Positions 22,323 to 33,516 of a stretch of DNA of 64,000 nt are shown here, in pieces; the first letter of the stretch is position 1, and every line of letters begins with the position of its first letter. Source of the DNA: Podarcis raffonei (taxonomy: Eukaryota > Chordata > Lepidosauria > Squamata > Lacertidae); NCBI RefSeq assembly GCF_027172205.1, contig NC_070606.1, positions 95,180,534-95,244,533 on the forward strand. The letters are read 5' to 3'. Position numbers and translations under genes: made by a program. Under the pieces are notes generated by a model. The model saw only the letters and a list, made by a program, of their open reading frames with translations, made no database searches and was not told the origin of the DNA.

Positions 22323-23862
22323 CTATACATAGCACTCCAAACACTTGGCATAGGACAAAGGACCACAATACACTACTATACATCTTTAATAGAAAGTGAC
22401 TACCTATAAAAGTGTAAACACTTTGAGGGGACAGAGGGGAAGTAAGACATTCATGGAGTAGCTCCCTAAATTCCTACAACCTGGTGACTGAGAAGTCTGT
22501 CCTACATAGGAAAAGGCCCATCACAAGCCACTGAAAATACCTTGTACAGTGAGAATAGGGTTGTACGTACAAGCATTGTCAAATATAAGGTGGTGTGTGT
22601 AAGATCAAGAAGGCACGTGGGTCAAATAAAAGAGGTTCAGTGGTCTGGTATAGACAGAGTGCAGGGAGACCTGTCCTCCAAAACAAGCAATAGTTTGCTG
22701 GCATGATTGCCCCAAGAAAAAGAAGCAAAGGTTTGCATAGTAGACAGGTCACCATTTAGCATGCCCCACATTTCACCTATGGCAACAAGGTGAAATATTC
22801 TCAGCAACGAAAGAGCAACTTGAAATGAAAGCAGGACCCAATCTGCTTCTTCAGTGTGGCTCACCATCATACCTTAAGTCTTCTGCTACTGCCATATCTT
22901 TAGATTCTAGAACCTTTGCAGTAAACTCCTCACCACCTCTACTGCTATCAGCTTTGGTCTTTCCCCCCACAACTCCTGTATTCCCTTCAAATTGGACAGT
23001 AGTGCAACTGGAAATCTAGGGAAGGGTGGTAGTTTAATATGGAGCAGGTACGGCAAGAAGTTTTCTAAGTAATTGTATATAAAATATTTACATTAAGTGA
23101 AAATTGCCACCCACCTCAGGTAACTAGCCTGACTGGGAATAGCACAGTGTATTTAAGTTTCTGAAGAGGGCAGATTCCTTAGAACTATGCGCAATGACCA
23201 CATTACTGAAGTTTAATGTCAATTGCCCTGCATTGTAGTTCATGCCAACAGAGAATGGGAATCTGCCATTTCAGTTGCAGAAGGTTCTCTCCCAAGCAGT
23301 GTGTGCACAGGAAGACAGCTAGCTGCCTTCTTCTAACATGTGCTTTAGCTTCATGAAGGGATTCAGAACCTTCAACTAACCAGGACATAATTGGATCTAG
23401 GGCCAAAGGATAACAAAAAAAACAGGGGGGGGGGAAACCATGAACAAACCTGGGGCCATAAACTTACAAAATTTAAGCCTGAGCAGCTACTGTACCACAA
23501 AAGAACAAACTTCAGGCCAGCTTCCCATAGATTGTTGAAAGGCATCGAGCCCTTTTTGCACAAGGTCAAAGAGGCTTCTGGCTGACTTAGTGCTTTGTGC
23601 ACTGGAATCCACCAAACCAGTCACGTGTCTGCCAGGCACCTTTGCATTTGCTGCTCTAGTGTAACCCTGAGATCTCAAAAGCACAGTTCAGGCCCTATCA
23701 AGTATGCCCCACCCACCTGCAATAGGCTTGAATAAGACACACGTTTCTGGAAGCATAGGGCCCCCGCACTTATTTCCCAGGGAGGCTCCTGCATTTTGAT
23801 TGTCTTGCCAATAGGGATCCAGTCCAAGTTCAAAGGGAACCCAGCCATCCCCCAAGCCAAAG

Positions 23863-26800
23863 TCAGTCGCAGAATCGCTTGCGGGGAATGGTGCGGGCTC
23901 TGTTTGAGCGGCGAATCTCCTGCTTTGCATCACGGCATCGTTGGCAGATGAAGATGTCAGGCACATTGGATTTACGTATCTTGGCACAGGAGAGATGGAT
24001 CCAAGTGGCACATTCATTGCACTCTATCATAGGTCTCCCAGCAAAAGGCTTTAAGCAGAAGCAAGTGATGAGATCCCAGGCATCATCCTCTGCATGTGAG
24101 AAAGCACAAAGTGTTAAAAGGCAGGCCCCATAAAGTTTTTATACATGCATGGCACCCACATTACTAGACTTTTCAGATTAGAGACATATTCCGAAAAACT
24201 ACTGGAGCCCTCTCTTCCCACCACCAACCCTACTGGAAGCGAGCAGTAGTAACATACGGTGATCTACTCACCATCGGTTTTGGTGTCTGAGGCAGCAGCA
24301 AACTCCTCACACAAAGCTGCAAGAGGGAAAAATGAGAGGTCAGATGACTAGGAGTGCCCACATTTATGCTGGCATGCTAGACCCTGCCTCTACTACTCAA
24401 CTGTAACAGAAGGTCCTGAAACAATTCCTTGCAGCTCATCAGTTCTTTAAGGTGTCTTTGAACTCACATTCCCTCAACAGCCCAACCCCTCACAAGACCA
24501 CTAAACGGGGAAGGGGGGATGACACTCATCACTTGGATCACAAAGCTGACAATAGGAAGGAGTAAGAGCTAGAGTGCAGAGCACAAGCCAAATCACTAGC
24601 ATCTCCAGCTACAGTGACAAGGTTCTCTGGTAGCAGGTGATGGGAAAACCTCAGCCTGAGACCTTTTAAGAGCTGCTGCATCAGAGAAAACAACACTGGG
24701 CTTGATAGTGCATTTATCCCATTCTGAGGGAAGCTGCTTCATATGTTCAATTGACTTCATTTTGAAAGCTTCACTATTTTTGCACACTTACTACTGATTT
24801 GGGAGCCGTCTCTACTGAGTTCTTCCTCACTGTTCTGCTCTACTGTGTTCCAACAGGCAGGGCTGATTCTTTCCTCTTTGCACGAGTTCTGTTCCTCAGG
24901 CTTCTCAGCTGCTTGCATTCCATGGATCCAGTCCTTCTGCTTTATGTATTGCTCCAGCAGAGATGTGGACTGGAGCTCTTCCTTTGGGAGACAGGATTCA
25001 ATCTCCCTTGATTCTAGGTGTGTCCCTTTACCTGGCTCAATCCTTTCCTGCTTAATGTCCTTTGTGTTCATTGGCATCACCCTCTTATCCACCTCTCGGT
25101 CCAAGATGAGCTTCTTTGCTGACTGCTTCCTCTTCTTGGTTTGCTGAGGTCGGCCTTTACAGAAGCCACTGGAAATGTCAGAGTTCAGTAGGAGGTTTCC
25201 AGTCCCTCTGCATGTAGTGTTCCTGATTCCTCCATCATCTGATAGCACATGGGAGTCACAGCACTGAGATGAGGCCCAGCTGTCACTGTCTTGAGTGCTG
25301 CCTGTGCTGTTCTGGGGGCTCATGTTGCCTCTGTGGAGCCAAGGCTCATTCTAGAAGGGGAAAAGAAAACCCACATGAGATTTCAGGGCCTTCAGATTGG
25401 AAGGTGGGGGGTTGGGGGGGGAGGAGTCACCAACACCCAAAACAGAAAAGTGAGAATCAAAGTAGACAGCCAGCTCCAACATTGTTAAAGTGTAAGTTCT
25501 CTTACCTCCTTTGGGTATGGGATGTAGCCTGCATAAGCTAGCACAAAAGTGCAAAACTGATTGAAGTCTTCTACAGTTCTTTGTCTTTTCTGTGGTGGCT
25601 ACAAAAATATAAAGTTGAATGGATGAGACTCTTAACTCAATCCTTACATACATTCAGTAAAATAAAGCAGTCGTGCATAATTACCGTATTTTTTGCTCTA
25701 TAACTCACTTTTTCCCTCCTAAAAAGTAAGGGGAAATGTGTGTGCATCTTATATAGCGAATGCAGGCTGCACAGCTATCCCAGAAGCCAGAACAGCAAGA
25801 GGGATTGCTGCTTTCACTGCGCAGCGATCCCTCTTGCTGTTCTGGCTTCTGAGATTCAGAATATTTTTTTTCTTGTTTTCCTCCTCCAAAAACTAGGTGC
25901 ATCTTGTGGTCTGATGCATCTTATAGAGTGAAAAATACGGTAGTTGCAGGCAGTCTGGAGTGCAAAGATTCTTTTTACCATCTTAGTAGCACCTTATATA
26001 ATGTATTAAATTTGGGGGTGGGTACAGAAAGAAGAAACAATATGATGAATCTGCAGCAGCACAACCGGACGCCTTCATTTGCCCTTGCTGCAATAAAACA
26101 TGTCTCTACAGCCACAGCAGGCAATGCAACCTTCCAATCATTTGACTAACTTCACCCCAAATGGTGCACTCCTCCGTTGTCTCCTGAGACAGGTGGATGC
26201 CAACAATACTTGACAACCAACCCTGAACAACATTCAAACCCACTGACCCATACAGTGTCTATGCCTTCCAAATGAAGATGTACAATCTTATCAGTATGAC
26301 CTTGGTCAGCATCGTACCACACTCAAACCTCATAGCTCTTTGTAGACTTGGAAGCAGCAGTATATCAGCCAGACCGCCAACCTGACTCTGAATAGTTCAG
26401 TATTGTATTCAATGACTGGCAGTGGCTCTCAGGGTTTCAGGCAAAAGTATCTCCAGCCCTTCTGGGTAATGCGAAGGATTAAACCTGAGACCTTCTGCAT
26501 GCACACTGCCACAAAGTCCCCCAAAGACTATAGCCTACCTCCCCACAACATATGGGGAAAGGCTACTAAAACAAGGATATCCAACTCCTTATTCAAAATA
26601 GGAAGGAATATACACAGAGTTGTCAAAAACATCAGCCATAAGCCATTCTGGGTGGCTCCCAATCGAATATGAAAAACACAATACAGCATTAAACATTAAA
26701 AGCTTCCCTACACAGGGCTGCCTTTAGATGTCTTTTAAAAGTAGGATAGTTGCTTTTTTCCTTGACATCTGATGGGATGCCACAGAAATAAAAGCCATTT

Positions 26801-27704
26801 TTTTCATTCAGCCCTCTTTATTTAAAACCCAAGAGAAGCACAGCAGGTTCCACCTGTAGGATTTCAGAACAGCAGCAGACAGATCTCAAGAGAAAGCAAC
26901 TAAGGACCTCTCCTGCTACTTGGTAATAATAGTGTGGAAATGTGAATATATTTCCCTGTGGGTCTCCTATCAGAGCAAGCAAAACAAGATGAAGTCTCCC
27001 CCTGCAGACAAAGGGAAGCAACAGATTATCAAATTCCAGCCACAACAAGGGAGCTGGGAATAAGCTTTTGATGTCCTCCCCCACTTCCAAGCATGCCATG
27101 GCAGACACTCAAAAGCAGAGGCCTGCTCCTTAAAAGACACCCTCTGCTGCTGCCTCTCCACAGCCCAAGGTTATGAACAGCAGCACTGAGCTGGCAAACA
27201 GTATTTCCCACAGACACCTGTGGGGATGGGGGTAGAAGCCCTACAACAGTCAGGCAAAAAATTATGATTGGCAGATTTCCAAAACAGGATTCAATGCCAA
27301 GGATGGAGAGCACCCCTTCTCAAATGGTTCTTCATCTTGAATAATAGACAAGGCACAATTCCTTTTCCTCCTCCCTCCATGCCCACAAGCAACAACAAAT
27401 CACCATGAATAGCATAGTCAGAAGAAGAAGAAACAACAACAATTCAGGCTAAACAACAACAACAACTCAGGCAAAGCCTAAACTCAGAGCTGAAAGATTT
27501 ACGGTACTCAGTGCCAAAACACTAAGAAGAGGCTGGGAACCACCTAGCAACTTTTCCTTTTGAGAGCAAGGAGACCCTTGCCCTTTTCAAGAAGGGTCAG
27601 GAGAAGCACCAGGAGCACCAGGGTAGCCAAGACCAGGTCTGCACCCTTGAGCTGCACATCAGCCTGCAATTTACTTCCTCTGCCCTGCACCTCAATCTCG
27701 CAGG

Positions 27705-27742
<38 letters not shown>

Positions 27743-29348
27743 GTAAAACTAATAGCCAACGCAAGATGCTTAAGGAAATCAACAAGCTGCGCCACAGCAT
27801 GCCCTCTAAAAAGCATTAGGGAAAGTCGATATGGTATGTATATCCTTTTTTACCTTTGCCTTATGGTATGTAGTTGGGTCCCCCCTCTATTTTTGGGAGG
27901 GGGGCAATAGAGAATAAGTGATTTGTAACACATGGGATTAGGGGTGAAGGAGAAACCAAGCCGGCTCATCTCGGCGCCCCCCCCCCCGCTTATGCGTGAC
28001 TGACATTTACTAGCATTTCCCCTCCAAGATGCCCCCTTCTCGCCTCCTTGGGGGCAACACAAACACAACCCCCCACAACACACCTGATCGCTCCCAAGAT
28101 GGCGCCTGCGCAGCTGCGACCGTCCCGGGAGAAGACGGGGAGGGGGTCAGAAAAGAGAAAGAGGAGAAGAGGAGCAGCGCCTCAGTCTGCGCGCCCCCCA
28201 AAAAAACTCCCCACAGCTGACTAGACACACACGGATACCCACACCCCGGAAACAAGCCAAAGCAGACGCTCCTCGGCGCCCCACGCGCCTCTAGCGGGGA
28301 AAGGGCCCCAGAAAACGCGGGACGGCGCTGCCCGCCCCCGACCTCCGGAAGGCGGAGCCGCCCTCGCGCCAAAGGAACCAAGCGAAGGAAGCCGCCTCTC
28401 TGCCCCGAAAGAAGCGCTGCTCTCCTCAGGGAACCGGGCGGTCGCCTCCCCCGCCCCGGATCCCGGCAGCCGCCGCCGCCGCCACACACGGCTAGGGCGA
28501 AGCGGCAGAGCGCCGTCGCCCTCGCCTCAGTAAGGAAGCAAGCAAATAAATAAATAAATAAAACAACGCCCCCAACTCCTCCTCTGAACCCCTCGATTCT
28601 CTCTTCTCCTCCCCTCAACACAACACACACACAATTTATTTCTTCGCCTCGCCCGGAGAAGAGGCCGCCGAGCCGGCAGCTGACGGAACCGCCGCGATCT
28701 CCCTCAGGAGAAGGAAACGAAACCGCCAGGTTACCGGGGAAAAAAGACACTCCCCCCCCCCAATATTTATGTATATATAAACACACCGTAGGGACGAACT
28801 CCAAGGGGACGAAGTCCATCGCCTCCTCGCCCCCCAATAAAATAATCGAGGTGGCCAGTCCCGTCCCCCAAGTTGATGCGCGTCGCCATTCAAACTGTGC
28901 ATCTTGCGCTCCATGATGCGTAGAAGGGCTTCCCTGCCCCCCTCCCATTATTTTATTCGAGCAGGTTCCCCCAACGCCCCGAAGCCGCAACCAAACCGCC
29001 CCCCCTTCTTTGCCCTCGGGCTGCAAGATGCCGGCCGCTCTCTCTCTCTCCCCCCCTCCCCCCCCCCACACCGGGGCAGCGGGAAGGAGAGGGAAGGGAA
29101 GGGAAGGGAGGCTCGGCGCTGAGAGCTCGGAACTCACCTCGTCCCCTCCGGGGGATCCGGGGCTGGGCACGGGGCTCGCACCTGGGGAAGGAGGAGAAAA
29201 CACGCGGCGTTACTTAGCTGCCCCCCAAGCGGGAGGCGGGGGGAAGGAGCTGGAGGCCCCACGACCCACACGCGCCCAGGGGAGCCGCCCGCCCGCCCCC
29301 CGCTCGGCCTCCCCGCCGCCCACCTGCGTAGTCCTCGAGGCCGCTCAT
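23863..29348 (-). CDS. PHF13/PHF23-type PHD-finger protein, third paralog, 330 aa
   Basis: Six coding exons, all GT-AG: 29348-29324, 29181-29138, 25598-25506, 25350-24792, 24316-24272 and 24089-23863. They total 993 bases with no phase break, giving 330 residues. Residues 29-54 hold the family's N-terminal motif ([14 protein letters not shown] then [13 protein letters not shown]). Residues 55-255 are acidic/basic, Ser-rich and diverged. The C-terminus carries a C4HC3 PHD finger with ligands C265, C267, C279, C282, H287, C290, C304 and C307. Its aromatic-cage region (DDAWDL) and the M-I-E-C-N-E-C core are nearly those of PHF13, a nuclear H3K4me3 reader, so a chromatin-reader role is inferred. 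The PHD is nearer PHF13 than PHF23, but the middle matches neither well. The ATG at 29346-29348 has G at -3. It lies immediately downstream of ABCF3 on the same strand. Confidence 0.88.
24597..24751 (+). repeat. tRNA-Ala-type SINE, diverged tail
   Basis: Lies in the intron between PHF13-like exons 4 and 5. 'catctccagctacag', 'gagctgctgcatcag', 'actgggcttgatag' and 'gaagctgcttcatatgttc' follow the consensus order of this SINE tail. Confidence 0.5.
25684..25940. mobile_element. Tc1/mariner-type MITE with internal hairpin
   Basis: Ends CCGTATTTTTTGCTCTATAA and, inverted, GTGAAAAATACGG, flanked by TA on both sides (25682-25683, 25941-25942). It lies in intron 2 of the PHF13-like gene. The interior has a 30-base inverted repeat, listed separately. 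Confidence 0.78.
25781..25851. repeat. 30-bp inverted repeat hairpin inside MITE
   Basis: Arms 25781-25810 and 25822-25851 pair at 29 of 30 positions around an 11-base loop. The left arm begins CAGAAGCCAGAACAGC. Confidence 0.9.
26411..26530 (-). repeat. tRNA-Ala-type SINE, head and body
   Basis: On the minus strand it reads 'catgcagaaggtctcaggtt' then 'aatccttcgcattacc', a decayed tRNA-Ala(TGC)-like T-arm, and continues into 'gaaaccctgagagccactgcc'. The 5' edge is lost. Confidence 0.6.
26640..26810 (-). mobile_element. L2/CR1-type LINE 3' fragment
   Basis: The plus-strand text 'ctgggtggctcccaatcgaa' and 'cattaaaagcttcccta' matches 10560-10650, the same LINE tail family, in the same orientation. 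Confidence 0.55.
27707..27740. repeat. (CA)n microsatellite
   Basis: About 17 uninterrupted CA units, in intron 2 of the PHF13-like gene. Confidence 0.97.
28020..28540. promoter_or_regulatory. Intronic CpG-rich block with YY1-like motif
   Basis: CpG-dense sequence inside intron 2, with CAAGATGGCGCC at about 28096 (YY1-like, plus orientation) followed by TGCGCAGCTGCG. It could be a shoulder of the main island, an alternative promoter or the start of an antisense RNA. Confidence 0.45.
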
Positions 29349-30060
29349 CGCCTCCTGCTCTGGCGCGAGAAGCGGGGCAAGAGCAGGGGCGGCTAGGCCA
29401 GCTGACGTCCTCCGCTTGGGGCTGACCACCCCGCGCCCGAGGAAGGCGGGCTGCGGGCACCGCGGGGTCCCCGGCCGAGGGCCAGGAAGGGCTGTTCCAG
29501 CGGGAGCGGCGGCGGCGGCTCCGTCTGTGCGCGGGCGGCGAGAAGGGAGCAGAGCCGCGGGGCTGGTGCTGCTGCTGCTGGAGGCGGCGATGGTGGTCCC
29601 CCTTTGCCGCCACCCGGCTCTCCTCTCCTCTTCTCAGGGGTGACCGGCGCCGGCTGCGGGGCGGGCGCTCCGCCTCCTGCGCCGCCTCCCTCGCCTTTAG
29701 CCCCGCCTGCTCCTCCTGGGGAAGGAAGAAGCAGCTTCCGCCGAGGGAACGCTCTCGCGGCGCGTGCCCGACGGCGCGCAGCCCCCTCCCGCGGTGGCGA
29801 TTACATGATGGTGGGGGGAGCGCGCGCGGATTGGGCTCTGCGCCCTCCCTGCGAGGGAGACTCCTGCCCCCGGGCTTTCCGGGAAGAGGGCGCCCTCCCG
29901 GGCGGAGTGGCGCTTCTCCCTCCGGCGCGGCGCCTCTTGCCGCAGGAGCGCTCCCCCCCCCCGTGGGGGTTTCTCCGGAGCCGGTATGCATCCTTTGGGC
30001 GCGGATGTCTGCAAACGTGACTTGAAGGTCGGCGACACCCACCCCGCCGCGTGTGCGAAT
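28970..30060 (-). promoter_or_regulatory. CpG-island promoter of the PHF13-like gene
   Basis: CpG-dense, very GC-rich, covering coding exons 1 and 2 and extending ~700 bases upstream of the start codon. No TATA box. The transcription start is probably between 29360 and 29700; the island could also serve a divergent transcript toward 30 kb. Confidence 0.65.
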
Positions 30061-30860
30061 CCTTTGCAGCGCCCGGAGACGGGCAGTCGGGTCGTGCATC
30101 CACAGTGATCAGAGGAGGAACGATCGCTGGGAGGAGCGCAGAGTGAAGGAACGCCATGGTGCATCTGTAGCAGAGAAATTGGATGTCTTCATCTGCCCCA
30201 GCTGCAATCAAACTTCTCTCTCCCGTATCGATCTCTACCCAAGGCACACTCCTCCACTGTCTACCGAAACAGATGGATGCCAACCAGCCAAGAGACTTCC
30301 CTTTTCCAAGAGCGGGTGGTGGAAAGTCTTGGGTTCGGGGAGGGATGCCGAGTTCACTTTTTGCTTTTCTTCGTCTCCTCCTCCATTGAAGCAGCAGACA
30401 AATGGTGCATCAGAAACGCTTCCTGCAGAGGAGGCCGTCTCCTCAGACTAGGCTTGCAGCACGGGCCCTGCCATTCCTGTCTTCCTTATCTCTCCCCTCT
30501 CTTCCTCCCCCTCCTAGTTGTCGGAGGTGGTTGGTCCCCTCCCCACTCTCCTCAGCCTGCAAACTCCAGAAAAAACAAATCTTTCTGGAAATATGGCCCC
30601 AGCCCATGGCCATCTTTTTACGTTGGAGGCACTAAATTTAGTTTGTATAGGTGCCCCCTTCTTCAGGCAAATTTTACGTTGCCTTTTAAAAAAGTGTAGT
30701 CCACAAATATTTAAATGTTGCCTATTCACAATTGTTTAGAATTTATGTAAGGGGCAAAATGTATCCGTTCACTTATGCAGATATCCCCAGTTTAGAATAT
30801 TTTAGCAAAGACTAGTGCAGGTGTGTACTTCTGGTGGAGAATGTTTTTATACTGCATTTT
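30061..30860. other. Intergenic sequence upstream of the PHF13-like gene
   Basis: Pyrimidine-rich and partly T-rich sequence. Open frames here are short and show no recognised domain. Confidence 0.45.
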
Positions 30861-30867
30861 TCTATTG

Positions 30868-30985
30868 CTGGGGAACCTGTGGCCCTTCGGATGCTGTTAA
30901 GTTTTCCACTATCTCCGACCATTTATCATGCTGACTGGGGCTGTTGGGAGTTTAGCAACATCTGGAGAACCAGTAATTTTCCATC
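30868..30985. repeat. Palindromic 'ACTACAACTCCC' family MITE, decayed
   Basis: Ends 'gaacctgtggcccttcggat' and 'catctggagaaccag' are a rough inverted pair, with the central 'catgctgactggggctg' of the family between them. Confidence 0.5.
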
Positions 30986-31234
30986 ACTGATCTATACTTT
31001 GCCTTTTGATTATACGACTGTCAAGGTGTCTTACAACATATTGCAATAAAAAATAAGAGCGGGCATCTGGTTGTTCCTCCATCTTGCATAGCTATTCCCC
31101 CTTTGTATGGTCTCTTTTCCAGGGTTGCTTACAAAAATTGTGATACGCAAGATGCACATGTGCACAAACATGTTATTTCTAGGAGACTGAATTCCCCCAT
31201 CCACTATCCCTCATGTGCAAAGCAGTGCAGCCTT

Positions 31235-31330
31235 TGCAAAGCTGGTGCCCTCTAGATGTTTTGAACTACAACTCACAAAAGTGGATGAGAGTTGTACTGT
31301 AGATCAAAACATCTGGAGGGCACCAGGTTG
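31235..31330. repeat. Palindromic 'ACTACAACTCCC' family MITE, short form
   Basis: The left half 'gctggtgccctctagatgtt' pairs with the right half 'aacatctggagggcaccagg' around a short centre. Confidence 0.7.
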
Positions 31331-31698
31331 GTGAAGATTGTAGTGCTGAGGCAGCCACACAAGTAGGTCTTCTAGGTGAGGCAACCTGCATGTCCCTTGA
31401 GTGCCCACAAAGGGACCAGCTTCTCATTCCACGCAAGCAACACATGGGAAGGGTAGCATTTAAAAAAATGGCCATTTTTAGGTACTGAGGCTAGATCTTT
31501 CCACATTTTAAGATTTGCCTGTCCATTCATATACACATTCAAACAATTGCATTCAGAATTGCTCCCTGAACTCACTTAAATGACGCAATACATTCAGCAC
31601 CCACCTACGTTTAAGCCTTGACATAGACATCCAACTGAAGGTGGCTTTTAGGTTTTGTTTTGTTGCTTTAACTTCCCTAATTCAAGAAACAGAATAGT

Positions 31699-31806
31699 AC
31701 CATATTTACACAAATCTAATGCACCATCAAATCTAATGCACACTCTGATTTTGAAAATGTAATTTGGCCCAAAAAAGGTGCATATTACATTTGAGGAAAT
31801 ACTGTA
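31699..31806. repeat. Small MITE-like block
   Basis: 'taccatatttacacaaatct' at one end pairs loosely with 'acatttgaggaaatactgta' at the other. A 'caaatctaatgcac' unit occurs twice inside. Confidence 0.45.
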
Positions 31807-31809
31807 TGT

Positions 31810-32360
31810 TTATTCTTTTAAATTAAAGTTGGTTCCTAAGAAGAAAAAAATCACTACAAGAGATTCTGCACTGCATGGAATTAGCTCATCCCTGCACTTG
31901 ACGAAGAGGATAGCTCCCCAAGCTTTTCAGAAGGACAGTGTTTGGGCTGGCAGGCAAGGAAGAAGTCAGCAATTCCAACTGCATGTTCCTCCCTAGCAGC
32001 TGTAACTGCTGTTGAGGCTCCTGAGTTTTGTCTGAAATGGGAAGGAGAAACACCAACTGTGGCTTACTGTCACTTTTGGTCCGCCCCCCATTGGTTAAAT
32101 TGGTATTGAGTTAAATTGGAAAACTTTAATGTTTGCCTACAGTGTAGTTTTGTTTGTATGACTTATGACATAATTGTTCATTTGTTGCTTATGTGACTTT
32201 GTAATGTTTGTATATTGCCTTTTCCTACTTATCTTTATTACTTTGTTCCCTGTTCTGGAATTGCAAATATTCAATGTAGAGCAGGCTGTGAATAAAACAA
32301 AACCATAATAGGTGTTGAAATAAAGTTCCACATACTGAAAATAAGAAACAAAACTCCAAA
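31810..32360. other. Intergenic sequence downstream of ABCF3
   Basis: No gene recognised. It separates the candidate ABCF3 3' end from the PHF13-like promoter region. Confidence 0.45.
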
Positions 32361-32378
32361 ATGCCAGAGAGATTCCAT

Positions 32379-32384
32379 TTTATT
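32379..32384 (-). terminator. Candidate poly(A) signal of ABCF3
   Basis: AATAAA on the minus strand about 1.13 kb after the ABCF3 stop, giving a 3' UTR of roughly 1.15 kb. Confidence 0.5.
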
Positions 32385-33516
32385 TACAGAGCAACCTCAA
32401 TGCTGATGATCAGGGCGTTGAAAATTTACCTTGCAACATAAAAAATCTCTCTCTTTTTAATTACCAAGACACAGTGTGTTAGCTGGGACAGAACGGAAGT
32501 TCTGCATGGAGTTTAGACCGTTAGAAGCTCAGAGACCGGACAGATGTGTGGACCATTCATTTGAGCAGCTTAGCTACCATTTGCCAATCTAGTGTCCAGC
32601 ATATGTTTTGGGAATATAGCCAGGATTGTAGTCCAAAACATCTGCAGGGCACCAGCTTGGCAAAGGCTGGCTTATACCAAAGCCCCAACAACAGAACTGC
32701 CAAGACCACCAACCACCTTCTGGCAGACAGTGGGGTCAACTGTTGTGTTTCCACCCCAGAAGAACTCTCGCCTTATCCCTACCCATTTCCAAGATCGCAG
32801 CCCAGAGTGAAGACGGGGAGGAGAGACACCCCCCTCCCTGCCTTCCACCCTACAAAAGCATCACCTGCACAGGATAGAAAGGGGAACTGAAGGCTAAGCC
32901 ATGAAGAGAGAAATGCTTTCCTAAGAGGATCTGAATTGTGTGTTTGACAGTTAGAAGAAGAGGCAGGACCTCTTTACTGCGGAATGGTGGGGGGAGAAGG
33001 AAGACCCCCCCCAACCATTTCTATGGCAAATTTAGAGTTCCACCCTTTTTCCTGGAGCAGCTACTCAATGTGCAACATTTAGCAGCATTTTACACACGCA
33101 CAAACCACCTGATTGCTCACTGAACATGACAGCATCAGGTTCAATTCTACCAAGGAGACAGGTGGAGAGAGAGAAGGGATTGCTTGCAGCAGGTACCTCC
33201 CCTCCTCCTGTCCAATAAAGCAGCACTGGGCACTCCCCACCTCTCTCTCTGCCATCCTTTGGTCCCTGCCCAGCAGAGACTTGGCACAGATCCAGCAGCA
33301 AAACGGGCAACTCTGGTCGCTTTCCTCCTCCTGCAATCCCCAGCAGGTGCTGGCTTCTGGGGCGGGGTGGGGTGTTGGAAGGGTTAACCCAACAGGCACA
33401 ACTAATGTTCACACGATGTAGGCGAAGCCCCTGCTGTACCATCAGGTTATGATGGGGGTTGCTGGGCGGCTTACTCCGCTCCCAAACAGCTGACGCACAC
33501 AGTCTGGGCACCTGCT

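Noticed and set aside
27707-27740. Z-DNA or regulatory role for the CA run
   Set aside because: An ordinary microsatellite with no supporting context.
28010-29203. 397-residue minus-strand open frame in a CpG island
   Set aside because: Runs through intron 2 and across exon 2 of the PHF13-like gene; Gly/Arg/Pro-rich as expected from stop-poor GC sequence.
29134-30099. 321-residue minus-strand open frame
   Set aside because: CpG-island artefact covering the promoter; no recognisable domain.
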